A DNA stretch of 46,867 nucleotides from Cryobacterium frigoriphilum (lineage in GTDB: Bacteria > Actinomycetota > Actinomycetes > Actinomycetales > Microbacteriaceae). The stretch spans positions 1-46,867 of the forward strand of contig NZ_SOHE01000047.1 in the NCBI RefSeq assembly GCF_004403305.1. Direction: 5' to 3'. This document shows positions 8,396 to 17,138 of the stretch, piece after piece; the first letter of the stretch is position 1, and every line of letters starts with the position of its first letter. The translations under genes were made by a program, and so were the position numbers. The notes beneath the pieces were generated by a model. The model was not told where the DNA came from. It worked only from the letters and a program-made list of their open reading frames with translations, and made no database searches.

Positions 8396-9574
8396 TCAGA
8401 CTGGTGTTGGGTTGGAAGCGACTTTTCCGCCGCTGACATTCGTCTCTGATGAAAGAAAAGGCTTTTCCTGCACGGCCCGCCGGACCGTCATTCCGTAGAT
8501 CCTCAGAGAATCGCGCCCAACGTTTTCATCTGTCAATGACAACATAGCCCAATCAAGTGACGCGGAGCTCATGCGCTCTCGCAATCCGCTGTCAGAGAGA
8601 AGCAGCCTTGTCTTTTCGATAAAATCATCGTCGCTATCGCAAATATACCCAGTCTCACCGTGGACGACAGAGTCCACATTGCCCACGGCATTCGACACGA
8701 TCGCGGGGATCCCCTGCGCCTGTGCCTGCATGAGCGCGAGCGACATGCCCTCCCATAGTGTGGGAAAGACCAGGATGTCGATCGCGTCAAGCATCGTTTC
8801 TAATTCAGCCGGATTCATCCATCCCGTGATGACCACGGGACCGCCGCCCAGCCACTTTTCTGCGAGGTCGGCAGGCCCATCACCGATCCAGAAAAAGGAA
8901 GCCTGATCGGAAAGCCGCTCGGCGACTTTCGCGAATCGCCACGGCGCCTTCTGATAACAGATCCTCCCAACCATCGCAACCATCAAAGGTCGACTTTCGG
9001 CGAACGAAGACCCTGTCGTCTTGGCGCGGATTTGACTCGCGGGGATGCCAGTCCTCAGATTGAATAATCTCGGCGGGTGGAGCTTTTCCTGGGCAAGACT
9101 GTATTCGGAGGGAGAAGTCAATATGGGACCGTCGCCGATTCGAGCCAACATTCGTTCGATCATGAGGGAGACAGTTCTGACCCCCCGATTCATATCCAGC
9201 TGCAAGAAGGCGAAGCCGTGCGGTGAGTAAAATACTTTGCACGTTCTCCGTGCTGTGAGCATTGCCAAACGACCGATGACCCCGGCTTTCGAGGAATGGA
9301 GGTGGATGACGTCATATCGCCGGGAGGTAATCGCTCTCCGAATGGTCAGCGCGAGCGCCATATATGTGACTAGCGTTCTCCTGTGAACGGACATTCTGCG
9401 TAAGTGGACGTCAGGATGAAATTGCGACCTCACGGTCTCCTCCGATGGCGCCTGCGATCGTGGCAGATAAAAGACATCGACTTCTGCATCGTTCTCGGCC
9501 TGCCCGCGACTTATGCTATTCAGGACAGTAATTATCCCACCGCCGAATGCTTCGGTTATGTGAAGAATGCGCAT
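8396..9574 (-). CDS. Glycosyltransferase family 4 (EpsF/PelF-like)
   Basis: The protein has 392 residues. It begins MRILHITEAFGGGIITVLN, a GT4 N-terminus with the GGG loop. The acceptor half has YDVIHLHSSKAGVIGRLAML. The donor half has MVAMVGRICYQKAPWRFAKV and DILVFPTLWEGMSLALMQAQ, where EGMSLALMQ is the E-x7-E-like motif. It is probably an early sugar-adding enzyme of the first EPS unit, since the HLHSSKAG block is common in enzymes acting right after the polyprenyl-phosphate transferase. The ATG at 9574 follows gggggaaggtacgga, which can serve as the ribosome site. Confidence 0.87.
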   Translation of the reverse strand: MRILHITEAFGGGIITVLNSISRGQAENDAEVDVFYLPRSQAPSEETVRSQFHPDVHLRRMSVHRRTLVTYMALALTIRRAITSRRYDVIHLHSSKAGVIGRLAMLTARRTCKVFYSPHGFAFLQLDMNRGVRTVSLMIERMLARIGDGPILTSPSEYSLAQEKLHPPRLFNLRTGIPASQIRAKTTGSSFAESRPLMVAMVGRICYQKAPWRFAKVAERLSDQASFFWIGDGPADLAEKWLGGGPVVITGWMNPAELETMLDAIDILVFPTLWEGMSLALMQAQAQGIPAIVSNAVGNVDSVVHGETGYICDSDDDFIEKTRLLLSDSGLRERMSSASLDWAMLSLTDENVGRDSLRIYGMTVRRAVQEKPFLSSETNVSGGKVASNPTPV

Positions 9575-9788
9575 TTCCGTACCTTCCCCCTAATCGCTGC
9601 ATGCCCACACTACAGAGTTCTTCACATGCCCAGCACACCAGCTGAACACCTAGCGAACCGGTCACCTGGGATGCACGCGGAAGATCTCTTTCCCTCCGTG
9701 ATGCTGAATCCGAAAGTTCCACGGAGCCGTTGCGTCTGGAATGACGACGGCAAACGTAGGACGCCCAGCTTACTCCCTGATTGTTGCG

Positions 9789-11312
9789 CTAGTAGGCGCC
9801 GTCCCTTGCCACAACGGCCTTAGCGGTTCGCCAAAGGATTATAAGGTCGCCCGTGATGGACCAGTTTTCCACGTAGTAGAGATCGAGACGTACCGTGTCT
9901 TCCCATGACAGGTTCGATCGGCCGCTTACCTGCCACAGACCCGTGATACCTGGCTTCACGAGAAAGCGACGATGAACGTGGGTTTCGTACTGGCTCACTT
10001 CGCCTTCGAGAGGTGGCCTTGGGCCTACGAGCGACATAGTTCCACCCAGAACATTGAACAACTGAGGAAGTTCATCCAAGCTGTAGCGGCGCAGGAATCG
10101 CCCTATTGACGTCACCCTCGGGTCGTCCTTCATCTTAAACATCACCGCGTTGCCTTCTTGGCGCTCTTTCGACTTCAGACCAACAAGCAAGGCTTCGGCA
10201 TCCGTCACCATTGATCGAAATTTCAACATGTGAAAGGGCTCGCCGTTTATGCCGATGCGCTCCTGTCGAAAAAGGACCGGCCCCGGTGTGCTCAGACGCA
10301 CGCCAACAGCAATTATTAAGAGGAACGGCGACAGCAAGATAACCAAGCCCACAGAGGATATAACGTCAAATGACCTTTTGGCGAAAAGCTTGCGGCCCTC
10401 ATAGCGTGGAGTTTCGACGTGAATGAGCGGCAACCCGGAGACAGGTCGCGTGTGAATGCGCGGGCCACCGATATCAGTGAGGCTCGGCGCCATAACCAGG
10501 TGCTGGCGCCCAGGTTCTAAACTCCAGCTCAGCTCTCGGATGCGTTGGGGGGGAAGCTCATCGCTGCTTGTCACGATCACAGTGTCTGCTGCAGACTCGT
10601 CCATAGCGATCTGGAGTGAATCGAGATCGACTGAGATCGGGATATTTGTGTCACCCAGAAGTCCCTGCTCACTTCCATTCGGAACGCACACAGCTACGAC
10701 CAAATAGCCAGCCTCGGGCTGACGCGCCAGCTCCTGTTGGAGATGGCTAACAGACTCTAATGAGCCGACCAGGATGACTCGCGATGAAAAGCGCTCGTTG
10801 AGGCGTTGCACGTTCAACCATTGTCGCCACATCCAGCGTGACGCGGCCAGGACAAGCAGCCCGAGAGGGAACGCTATGAGAATGTAACCGCGTGCAAAGT
10901 CGATCTTGAACAGGAATGCGACGAGCGCCACCAGGCCGAAAAGTCGAATTGTTGCATCCGCGACCAGTCGATATTCCTGAAAGCCGGTGCCAACTACTCG
11001 ATAGCCCCGGGAGCCGTACGCCCCAAGAGCCAGCATCCACGCAGCAATTATCAGGACCGAAATGGTGGCGTAGTTGATCGCGACCTCGTTGAGGCTTCCG
11101 CGGAGAGTGAGATCGGCGGCGGCAAAACCGAACCACGCAATCTGAACACCGAAGACGACCCAAATGAGGACCAACAGGTCAGTGATCATGAGGTAGCGGG
11201 CGTAGCGAGCACGCCAATTAGGATCGACGTTCGTAGAACCAGACTCAGCGCGCGATTCAGTCGAACGAACAATACGCGCGGGAGTCGCCCTGGCGATTAA
11301 TCTTGCGTTCAA
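9789..11312 (-). CDS. Polyprenyl-phosphate sugar-1-phosphate transferase (WbaP/WcaJ-like, first locus)
   Basis: This is the initiating enzyme that moves a sugar-1-phosphate from a nucleotide sugar to undecaprenyl (decaprenyl) phosphate. The 507-residue protein has four N-terminal membrane helices (about residues 40-160), a Rossmann-like CoA_binding_3 domain (about 175-280), a fifth hydrophobic segment, and the C-terminal catalytic domain. That domain shows KRSFDVISSVGLVILLSP, GPVLFRQERIGING, MLKFRSM, RRYSLDELPQLFNVLGG, SLVGPRPP and KPGITGLWQVSGRSNLSWED. The start read here is TTG at 11312 beside agggaa, with cramped spacing, so the start is uncertain. It is paralogous along its length to the enzyme at 26601-28175. 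Confidence 0.92.
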   Translation of the reverse strand: MNARLIARATPARIVRSTESRAESGSTNVDPNWRARYARYLMITDLLVLIWVVFGVQIAWFGFAAADLTLRGSLNEVAINYATISVLIIAAWMLALGAYGSRGYRVVGTGFQEYRLVADATIRLFGLVALVAFLFKIDFARGYILIAFPLGLLVLAASRWMWRQWLNVQRLNERFSSRVILVGSLESVSHLQQELARQPEAGYLVVAVCVPNGSEQGLLGDTNIPISVDLDSLQIAMDESAADTVIVTSSDELPPQRIRELSWSLEPGRQHLVMAPSLTDIGGPRIHTRPVSGLPLIHVETPRYEGRKLFAKRSFDVISSVGLVILLSPFLLIIAVGVRLSTPGPVLFRQERIGINGEPFHMLKFRSMVTDAEALLVGLKSKERQEGNAVMFKMKDDPRVTSIGRFLRRYSLDELPQLFNVLGGTMSLVGPRPPLEGEVSQYETHVHRRFLVKPGITGLWQVSGRSNLSWEDTVRLDLYYVENWSITGDLIILWRTAKAVVARDGAY

Positions 11313-11334
11313 ATTCCCTGATTGCAGGCACTGT

Positions 11335-12315
11335 CTATGATTCCCATGTTGCTCCCCCGTCCAACGATTTCTTTACGATGTCTCCCACCCAGACCCATAA
11401 GGCACCGTCCACCTCGGAAATACCGATACTGCTGGACAGTTCGCTCGCAGACCTTTCATCGTCTACACACGAGGTAACGACGATGACTCCTTCGGCAGAA
11501 AGCGTGCTCAACTGCACCCCAGCACACTCTGCCTTACCTACAGTAGCAATGCGGTAGCCGGTTTCAGCTACTGAGAGATTGACAGCACCCGAGATTGGTA
11601 CCGGATCAGACCAGGTAGCCGCCGAATCGTCTGTTATAAAGAGGGTTTGTTCGGCGCACAAGACGGCGGCGGAACTTGAATCTCTGGGGGCAACCGCAAT
11701 GACCTCGGCACATGGAGCGGCGATTTCACCGCCAGCAGTCTGGAAAACACTTCGGTCTGCGGGATCGATGATCCAGGCATCGTCGAGCTGGTCGGGGTAG
11801 GAGCGGTAGTTGTCGCCGGCGATGAAGGTCTTGATAAATTCTGGGGAGCAGCCTTCGCCGGAGAGACCAATCATTGAGGCGATGCCGTCGTCTTCGACGG
11901 TGATCGACTGAAGAGCGGTGATGCCGGTCGGGCCGGTGGCGTTGGTGGAAGTCCAGGTGAGGCCGCCATCGAGGGTGTACTCAGGGGATGCAGCGGTTTC
12001 GGGGCAGGGACCGGTTGTTGCACGCCAGGCCACTGTGTCGTTGAGGGCCGTGATGATGCGGGTTGACGCAACTGCCGTGGTCACCGAGGAGACCGCAGAT
12101 TGTGCGGGCTCGGGCGTTGCTGTCGGTGCCGGCGTTTCAGCGGTTGTGACCGCGGATGACGTGGGTGCCGCGGCAACTGGTGCATTTCTGGCTGAGACGG
12201 CCCAGAGAACGAGCAAGACGTCGACGAGAACGAAGGCGAAGACTGCGAAGTAGATCCAGAGGCGACGGACGTAGCCGTCGTTTGGGACGTGGCGGCGGCG
12301 TAATTTGGTGGCCAT
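11335..12315 (-). CDS. Membrane-anchored protein with Asp-box (BNR) repeats, unknown role
   Basis: The 326-residue protein has one N-terminal membrane helix (about residues 18-40, FVLVDVLLVLWAV), a Thr/Ala/Pro-rich linker (about 45-75), and an external part with Asp-box motifs: LDGGLTWTST, TDDSAATWSDP and KSLDGGATWES. These S-x-D-x-G-x-T-W motifs mark beta-propeller folds such as sialidase or VPS10 type. The first 40 residues, with RHVPND and FVLxDxxLxxxWAV, align without gaps to the 47-aa peptide at 32121-32264, which also follows a Wzc gene. The ATG overlaps the phosphatase stop (TAATG), so it belongs to the Wzc-Wzb operon. It may bind polymer or interact with Wzc; this is inferred from position only. 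Confidence 0.75.
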   Translation of the reverse strand: MATKLRRRHVPNDGYVRRLWIYFAVFAFVLVDVLLVLWAVSARNAPVAAAPTSSAVTTAETPAPTATPEPAQSAVSSVTTAVASTRIITALNDTVAWRATTGPCPETAASPEYTLDGGLTWTSTNATGPTGITALQSITVEDDGIASMIGLSGEGCSPEFIKTFIAGDNYRSYPDQLDDAWIIDPADRSVFQTAGGEIAAPCAEVIAVAPRDSSSAAVLCAEQTLFITDDSAATWSDPVPISGAVNLSVAETGYRIATVGKAECAGVQLSTLSAEGVIVVTSCVDDERSASELSSSIGISEVDGALWVWVGDIVKKSLDGGATWES

Positions 12316-12998
12316 TACTTTGACCGGTTGAGAGCCGCGGCGAATGACTCGACTATAGCGGTTGCAGCCTGGTTGATTTCGGCGGCTACGGCGTCGTAGA
12401 CGGACTGGGGTTGTTTGTAGGGGTCGGTGATGTCATCGTCTGTTAGAGCGGCTGGGGGTTGGACCAATGAACGGGCCTCGGCTGTTTTTGAGAGGAGTGT
12501 TTTGAGGGTCTCGACAGGCTCGACCAGCGGGATTTGTGCGGGGGTGGTCTCGACAGGCTCGACCAACGAAATGGGGGGCTCGACGAGGTTGGCGAGAGTG
12601 GGCACCATTCGAGCGAATTGGTTGAGCGTGAAGGTTTTGCGGACTGATTTGGGGAGCAGGGAGACTACTTCGGAGCGGTGTTCGCGCGTTGCGGTGAGGA
12701 TGAGGTCGGCTTGAGCTACGAGAGCCTCTGTCAGCTGCGATGGTGAGTGTTCGGTGTTGAGCGCACCGTAGTGGAGCGAGAGGGCTGCTGCCTCGGAGGT
12801 CATGTGGCGGCCGACCATTGCTCGGGTGCCGGCGCTTGTTACCGTCAAGGGGATGCCGAGAGCCTCAGCTTTGGCTCTCAAGAGCTGTTCAGCTAAGGGC
12901 GAGCGGCAGATGTTTCCTGTACAGACGACGAGGACTTTGAGAGTGAGCTCACGTGCGGGCGGGGTGGTCTCGGCAGGCTCGACCAACGAATGTGTCAC
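12315..12998 (-). CDS. Low-molecular-weight protein tyrosine phosphatase (Wzb-like) with in-frame repeat insertions
   Basis: It removes phosphate from the tyrosine tail of the neighbouring Wzc-like kinase. The P-loop is VCTGNICRS (C-x5-R-S), and the general acid DP is in ITDPYKQPQSVYD. Family members have about 150-195 residues; this one has 227. The excess comes from the repeat tggtctcgacaggctcgacc, translated as LVEPVETT. There are two full copies and degenerate remnants between FARMVPTLA and ALTDDDITDP, and one more at the N-terminus (SLVEPAETT). The GTG start overlaps the kinase stop (GTGA), and no start codon lies between the N-terminal repeat and KVLVVCTGN, so the repeat is translated. 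The core appears intact and probably active. Confidence 0.9.
   Translation of the reverse strand: MTHSLVEPAETTPPARELTLKVLVVCTGNICRSPLAEQLLRAKAEALGIPLTVTSAGTRAMVGRHMTSEAAALSLHYGALNTEHSPSQLTEALVAQADLILTATREHRSEVVSLLPKSVRKTFTLNQFARMVPTLANLVEPPISLVEPVETTPAQIPLVEPVETLKTLLSKTAEARSLVQPPAALTDDDITDPYKQPQSVYDAVAAEINQAATAIVESFAAALNRSK
12506..12570 (-). repeat. Two 'LVEPVETT' repeat copies inside the phosphatase gene
   Basis: Copies are gggtctcgacaggctcgacc (from 12506) and tggtctcgacaggctcgacc (from 12545). A third, with one change (tggtctcggcaggctcgacc), lies at 12965-12990 at the gene's 5' end. Degenerate halves lie at about 12459-12476 and 12574-12590. The core is an imperfect palindrome (ggtctcga...tcgacc). 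The same family appears outside genes at 14603-14650, 31488-32100 and 37655-37953. Confidence 0.8.
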
Positions 12999-14434
12999 TT
13001 TTTGGCGCGGGAGCGGCGGGGGGGCTCGATTTCGGCGGCCTGTTCGGCTTCTAGATCGGAGCCGTAACCGTAGCCATAACCGTAGCCATAACCGTAGCGG
13101 CCGTAGCCGTAGGCGTCGGGGCCCTTGGTAGGGAGCATCGTCAGGACCAGACCGGAGATCGGCGCGCCCACATTGTCTAGCACCGAGATTGCGGACTTGA
13201 GCTGGTTCTTGTGGGTGCGGCCTGCGGCGACGACGATGATCGCGCCGCCTACGTTCTTCGCGAGGATCGCAGCGTCGGTCACGGGCAGCAGCGGGGCCGC
13301 GTCGAAGATGACCACGTCGAAGGTGCGGTTAAATTCGGCGATGAGGTGGGTCATGCGCGCGGAGCCGAGGAGTTCGCTCGGGTTCGGCGGTATACGGCCG
13401 CCCGGCAGTACGAACAGCTGCGCCCGACCCCAGGGCTGAATTACGTCTTCGAGTTCGGCGCGCCCGACCAGTACGTCGGTCAGGCCCACGGCGCCTTCGA
13501 TGCCCATATAGTCGGCGAGCTTGGGGCGGCGCAGGTCGGCGTCGACGAGCAGCACTCGGCTACCGGCATCAGCCAAGGCGATGGCGAGGTTGGCACCGGT
13601 GGTGCTTTTACCCTCGGCTTCGATCGAAGACGTTATGACGAACGAACGATCGGCGCGTTCGATATCGAGAAACTGGAGGTTGGTGCGCAGGGTGCGAAAC
13701 GACTCGGCGCGCGGGCTGCGCGGGTCAACGTGCACGATGAGCGGGCGCTCCCCCGCCTTTGGGTCAAAGACGATGCCGCCAAGGATGGGGAGGTCGGTGA
13801 TCTGCTCGACGTCGCGCTCGTTGCGAATGCGGATTTCGAGGGTTTCGCGCAGGACGGCGATGCCGAGGCCGAGCGCGAGGCCAACGAGGGCACCGAGGGC
13901 GATGTTGAGGGGCACGTTTGGACTCACCGGGAGGGACGGCACCGTTGCCTCTTGGATGAGGGTAAGTTTCACTGGCGAGACTGCATCGCTGCCCGCTGAG
14001 GTCTCAATGTCGTCAACAACAGTGGTCAAAGTTTGGGAGATGGCGCTTGCCGTCTCGGCCGCGCGCACCGGGTCCGTGTCGGACACATTGATGTCAATGA
14101 TCGAGGTGTCAAGTGGCGCGGAAGCGGTAACACTGTTGGCCAGCTCAGCGGCAGTCACATTCAGGTTGAGGTCGCTGATGACGGGAAGAAGCACGATTGG
14201 GGTCGACACGAGGCCGGAGTATGTCTTGACCCGCGCGACTGTGAAGGTGTTGCCCTGGGCGAGTTCCGAGGTCGTGCCCGCGTTTTGCGTCGAAACGAAG
14301 ACCTTCGAGGTGGCGCTGTAGGTGGGCGTCTGAAAGAGGGAATAGCCGGCTGACGCACCGACGCCGACGAGGGCGAGGAGCACGATGAGAACCCAACTTT
14401 TGCGCAGGATTCTGATGTAGTCGCGAAGTTCCAC
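12995..14434 (-). CDS. Polysaccharide tyrosine autokinase / chain-length regulator (Wzc, CpsCD fusion; first copy)
   Basis: The 479-residue protein has a Wzz domain at the N-terminus (helix at about 14-32; then FQTPTYSATSKVFVSTQ), a second helix (about 175-195), and a cytoplasmic BY-kinase domain. The kinase has Walker A (SSIEAEGKSTTGANLA), A' (VLLVDADLRRP) and Walker B (VVIFDAAPLLPVTDA). The C-terminus is a tyrosine cluster (DAYGYGRYGYGYGYGYG), the expected autophosphorylation site. It sets polymer length and works with the phosphatase encoded next. The start is GTG with aggaaagg upstream; the paralogue at 32264-33724 starts the same way after gggaaagg. The Walker B here reads DAAP, where the second copy has the usual DSPP. 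Confidence 0.93.
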   Translation of the reverse strand: MELRDYIRILRKSWVLIVLLALVGVGASAGYSLFQTPTYSATSKVFVSTQNAGTTSELAQGNTFTVARVKTYSGLVSTPIVLLPVISDLNLNVTAAELANSVTASAPLDTSIIDINVSDTDPVRAAETASAISQTLTTVVDDIETSAGSDAVSPVKLTLIQEATVPSLPVSPNVPLNIALGALVGLALGLGIAVLRETLEIRIRNERDVEQITDLPILGGIVFDPKAGERPLIVHVDPRSPRAESFRTLRTNLQFLDIERADRSFVITSSIEAEGKSTTGANLAIALADAGSRVLLVDADLRRPKLADYMGIEGAVGLTDVLVGRAELEDVIQPWGRAQLFVLPGGRIPPNPSELLGSARMTHLIAEFNRTFDVVIFDAAPLLPVTDAAILAKNVGGAIIVVAAGRTHKNQLKSAISVLDNVGAPISGLVLTMLPTKGPDAYGYGRYGYGYGYGYGYGSDLEAEQAAEIEPPRRSRAKK

Positions 14435-14484
14435 TCAGCGGCCTTTCCTTGAGGTGCGGGGGTTCGGCCAGGGTTTGAGCCGTT

Positions 14485-14496
14485 GTTAGTTTTGCA
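14485..14496 (-). promoter_or_regulatory. Shared 12-mer upstream of the first Wzc gene
   Basis: On the minus strand it reads tgcaaaactaac, 51 nt upstream of the GTG. A near copy, tgcgaaactaag, lies 84 nt upstream of the second Wzc gene (33808-33819). It could be part of a promoter or a factor site; the support is only this pair. Confidence 0.25.
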
Positions 14497-14545
14497 TAGT
14501 TTGGGGTGAGGGGGAGGTCTGGCCCTCGTGTGAGGGGTGGCAGAG

Positions 14546-14579
14546 TGAAGGCCCCGGGCTGGGGAGCTCGGGGCCTTCA
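14546..14579 (-). terminator. Intrinsic-terminator-like hairpin after the LASTG protein gene
   Basis: tgaaggccccg (14546-14556) and cggggccttca (14569-14579) form an 11-bp perfect stem with a 12-nt loop. It lies 100 nt beyond the end of the minus-strand gene at 14679-15227 and before the Wzc gene. There is no long T-run, which is common for actinobacterial terminators. Confidence 0.6.
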
Positions 14580-14602
14580 TTGCGGTTGGAGATTGGCCCA
14601 CC

Positions 14603-14650
14603 TTGGTTTCGATACGCCGACATAAAGCGTGTCGGCTACTCAACCAGCGG
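14603..14650. repeat. Repeat of the 'tggtttcga...ctcaacca' family
   Basis: ttggtttcgatacgccgaca is followed by taaagcgtgtcggctactca and accagcgg. The centre forms a hairpin (gccgaca...tgtcggc). Its layout matches the copies at 31488-32100 and 37655-37953. Confidence 0.6.
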
Positions 14651-14678
14651 GGGGTTTGGGGGCGAGGGGCGGCGGTTC

Positions 14679-15227
14679 CTAGGCGGTGGCGCGCTGGCGG
14701 CGGACCATGGTGAGGACCACTACGAGGGCGATGCCGAGGAGGAGAGCTCCGCCGGCGCCCCAGATGAGCAGCACGGGTGCGTCGTAGCCGGTGCTGGCGA
14801 GGCCGCCACCGGTGTTGTTGACTGCGCCGGTACCCGCATCAATGGCGGTGACGGTGATGGCTGCGGTGCCGACGGTGCCGGAGCTGAGGCCGGTGGCGGT
14901 GACGGTGTAGGTGCCCGTGGCGTTGGCCGGCAGGGTGACGTTCACGCTGGCAGCGCCCGCTGCCGAGGCGGTCTTGACCAGGGTCACGGTTGCGGCCTTG
15001 AACGCCGACAGGGTCGCGGTTCCGGAGCCGGTGCACGCGAACGACACATCTTCACCGGGGGTGAAGGAACCAGCAGCGAACGTAACGGTCACTGTGCCGC
15101 CGGGAACGGCGTCACCGGAGACGGAGACGTTGCCGGCCGGAACATAGCCGGCAGCGTTGGCTGCGGCGGGAACTGCGAAGACTGCGAGTATCGCCAGTGC
15201 GATCACCGCGAAAGTTTTTCTTGCCAT
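14679..15227 (-). CDS. Small sortase-anchored surface protein (LASTG signal)
   Basis: The 182-residue protein has a signal peptide (MARKTFAVIALAILAVFAVP...ANAA, about residues 1-26), a Thr/Val/Ala-rich beta-type domain (about 27-140) and a cell-wall sorting signal. The signal is LASTGYDAP, then a hydrophobic helix (about 153-173) and the basic tail RRQRATA. LAxTG-type signals are used by class E sortases of actinobacteria. No sortase gene is in the window. It lies between the Wzc gene and the DUF4012 gene, with its own upstream palindrome (15308-15322) and a terminator, so it is probably expressed alone. The ATG at 15227 follows aggggaatccacc. Confidence 0.85.
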   Translation of the reverse strand: MARKTFAVIALAILAVFAVPAAANAAGYVPAGNVSVSGDAVPGGTVTVTFAAGSFTPGEDVSFACTGSGTATLSAFKAATVTLVKTASAAGAASVNVTLPANATGTYTVTATGLSSGTVGTAAITVTAIDAGTGAVNNTGGGLASTGYDAPVLLIWGAGGALLLGIALVVVLTMVRRQRATA

Positions 15228-15307
15228 GGTGGATTCCCCTACTGTGGATCAAACTGAATTCGCCGGGCACTGGCGTGCTTCGAATGAAGCTGGCTTCAAA
15301 GAAGCTA

Positions 15308-15322
15308 CCCCCACTTTAGGGG
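15308..15322. promoter_or_regulatory. CCCC/GGGG palindrome upstream of the LASTG protein gene (site a)
   Basis: cccccactttagggg lies 81 nt upstream of the ATG at 15227 and just after the DUF4012 stop. The flanks match site b: ctaCCCCCacTTTAGGGGac here and gtaTCCCCCgTTTAGGGGtc at 18418-18431. It is a candidate operator or activator site shared by envelope genes. Confidence 0.45.
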
Positions 15323-15325
15323 ACA

Positions 15326-17131
15326 TTAACAGGAAAAATCCAGTGTCTCTGTTTCGGGGAGATGAATTATCGGGGTGCTCTGCACCGCAAGGTCGCCATC
15401 GAACGGCTCGGCGCCCAACCAGTCGAAGCTCAAGACCGTCGATTCACCAGGCGCGAGTTCAACGGCGATCGTGCTGACCGGGTAGGTGGCGTCACTTGCC
15501 GGGTGATAGGGCACCTCGGCATCGTCGCGGAGCACTCCGAGGTTTTGCATGTCAGGTGAGCCGTAGACCGAAACCAAGGTCTTGACGTTGCCGGGGGTCA
15601 CCCCGAAACCACCGCCTCCCGTGACATATTCCGGCAGCGAAGTTGCAGCGTCGGCGGGTGCGGTATTTGTGAGCGTCACGTCGAGGCCGAACTCGGGGCG
15701 CAGGTCATTGCGGCAGGTCACCTGACCGACGGCGTACTTCACGTCGAGGTAGGTATCCATTTTGGCGCCGGTGCCATCGTTGAAATAGACGCCCAGACGT
15801 TTTACCGCGTCGGTGCTGATCGGTAACGCACCAGCGATCGTCGTTTCGAGCAACGCAGACTGTTCCGCTTCGTGCGCGCTGTAGACGAGCACGCGATGCT
15901 CGTCGCCGGCGCGCGCGAGCGCGTCGATCAGTTTCACCGGGTCGGCACCGCCGCCGGCGACGGCCTCGAAGACCGAGGCCGCGGCTGCCGCAAAGAAAGC
16001 ATCTTGATCGGCGGGGTCGTCGTAGCGCGCATACGCATCGACGAGCAGCAACTGCACCACGTTGTCGGCGGAGAGCACGTCTCCGGTGGGCAGCGTGATC
16101 GGTCCGGTGGCGGCGAGGAGGTAGCTCAGCGTGACCGGGTCAAGGGAGATCACGCCGTCGACCGCAACCCCGAACTGCAAGCGCCACATCTCGGCCGCGA
16201 GGGGGCCGGAGGTCGTGAAGTTCGGTGTGAGGTTCACGTTCTGAATGTAAGTGCCGGTGATGTCACCGTAGATTCCCCGGGTCTCATTGGTCAGCGGCAG
16301 CACCGGGGCGTCGAAACGAGGAAAATCCCCGCTATCGGCCTGCTGGGCGAGTTCGATGCGTCCGTTCTCGGTATGAACCAAGGCGAGCGCCCCGGCGATC
16401 CCCCCGGTCGCGCGCAGCTCGGCAGGGTTTTGGAACATCAAGACATAGTTGCGGGGGCCCTCGGCGCCCAGCATGGCCGGCAGCAGTTGCACCGCACGGT
16501 TGAGGGCGTCGATTGTGGTGTCCGTGGTCGCTACCGTGGTCTGCAGCTGTGTGGCCGCGTTGGTGACCACGTCGAGGGTTTCTGTCGTATCGATGGAGGA
16601 CGCCCGGGTAGTGGCGGCGGTGAGGGCCGTGGAGGCGAGGGCGACGTCGCCCTGCGCGTCGACGAGCGGCTGCAGGTTAATGGCGCCGTCGACGGGCTTG
16701 AACGCATTGAGATCGACCGTGGTAGCGACTTCAGCGAGGGGGCCCACGGCATCCTGGGCCACGTCATCGACGACGCCGGCGAGCTCGCGTACCGCGGTGA
16801 GGTTGGGGCCCAGCCAGGGCAGCACCTCGTAGGCGCGCCAGATGGGGTCGCTCGTGAGGCTGGCGGCGGTGGCTGAGTGACTTTGCAACTCGTCGACGGA
16901 CTGCGCGGCCGCATCGCCGTCGGCCGCGAGAATCTGCTCTTGAATGGTGGAGGCCAGCGGGATGGCGCTCTCGAGCTCACCCTTGGCGAGATAGCCTCGC
17001 ACGCCGACCCACGCCGTGGACAGAACCACGAGCGCCAGCACCCCGAGAACCACCCACAACACGATTTTGCGACGCGGGTGCGACCGTTCGCTGCGGCGCG
17101 AACGGCGAGACGTCAGGGGCGTGGAGACCAT
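15326..17131 (-). CDS. DUF4012 membrane protein
   Basis: The 601-residue protein has one N-terminal helix (about residues 25-50, VLWVVLGVLALVVLSTAWV) and a large external part. The part around RNYVLMFQNPAELRATGGIA is the most recognisable block of DUF4012 proteins. The family is frequent in actinobacterial EPS and cell-wall loci. It is often suspected of attaching or handling polymers because of a faint resemblance to LytR-CpsA-Psr proteins, but no activity is established. The ATG at 17131 lies 7 nt beyond the WcaI-like gene, in one transcription unit. It ends next to palindrome site a. Confidence 0.85.
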   Translation of the reverse strand: MVSTPLTSRRSRRSERSHPRRKIVLWVVLGVLALVVLSTAWVGVRGYLAKGELESAIPLASTIQEQILAADGDAAAQSVDELQSHSATAASLTSDPIWRAYEVLPWLGPNLTAVRELAGVVDDVAQDAVGPLAEVATTVDLNAFKPVDGAINLQPLVDAQGDVALASTALTAATTRASSIDTTETLDVVTNAATQLQTTVATTDTTIDALNRAVQLLPAMLGAEGPRNYVLMFQNPAELRATGGIAGALALVHTENGRIELAQQADSGDFPRFDAPVLPLTNETRGIYGDITGTYIQNVNLTPNFTTSGPLAAEMWRLQFGVAVDGVISLDPVTLSYLLAATGPITLPTGDVLSADNVVQLLLVDAYARYDDPADQDAFFAAAAASVFEAVAGGGADPVKLIDALARAGDEHRVLVYSAHEAEQSALLETTIAGALPISTDAVKRLGVYFNDGTGAKMDTYLDVKYAVGQVTCRNDLRPEFGLDVTLTNTAPADAATSLPEYVTGGGGFGVTPGNVKTLVSVYGSPDMQNLGVLRDDAEVPYHPASDATYPVSTIAVELAPGESTVLSFDWLGAEPFDGDLAVQSTPIIHLPETETLDFSC

Positions 17132-17138
17132 ACGAGCA

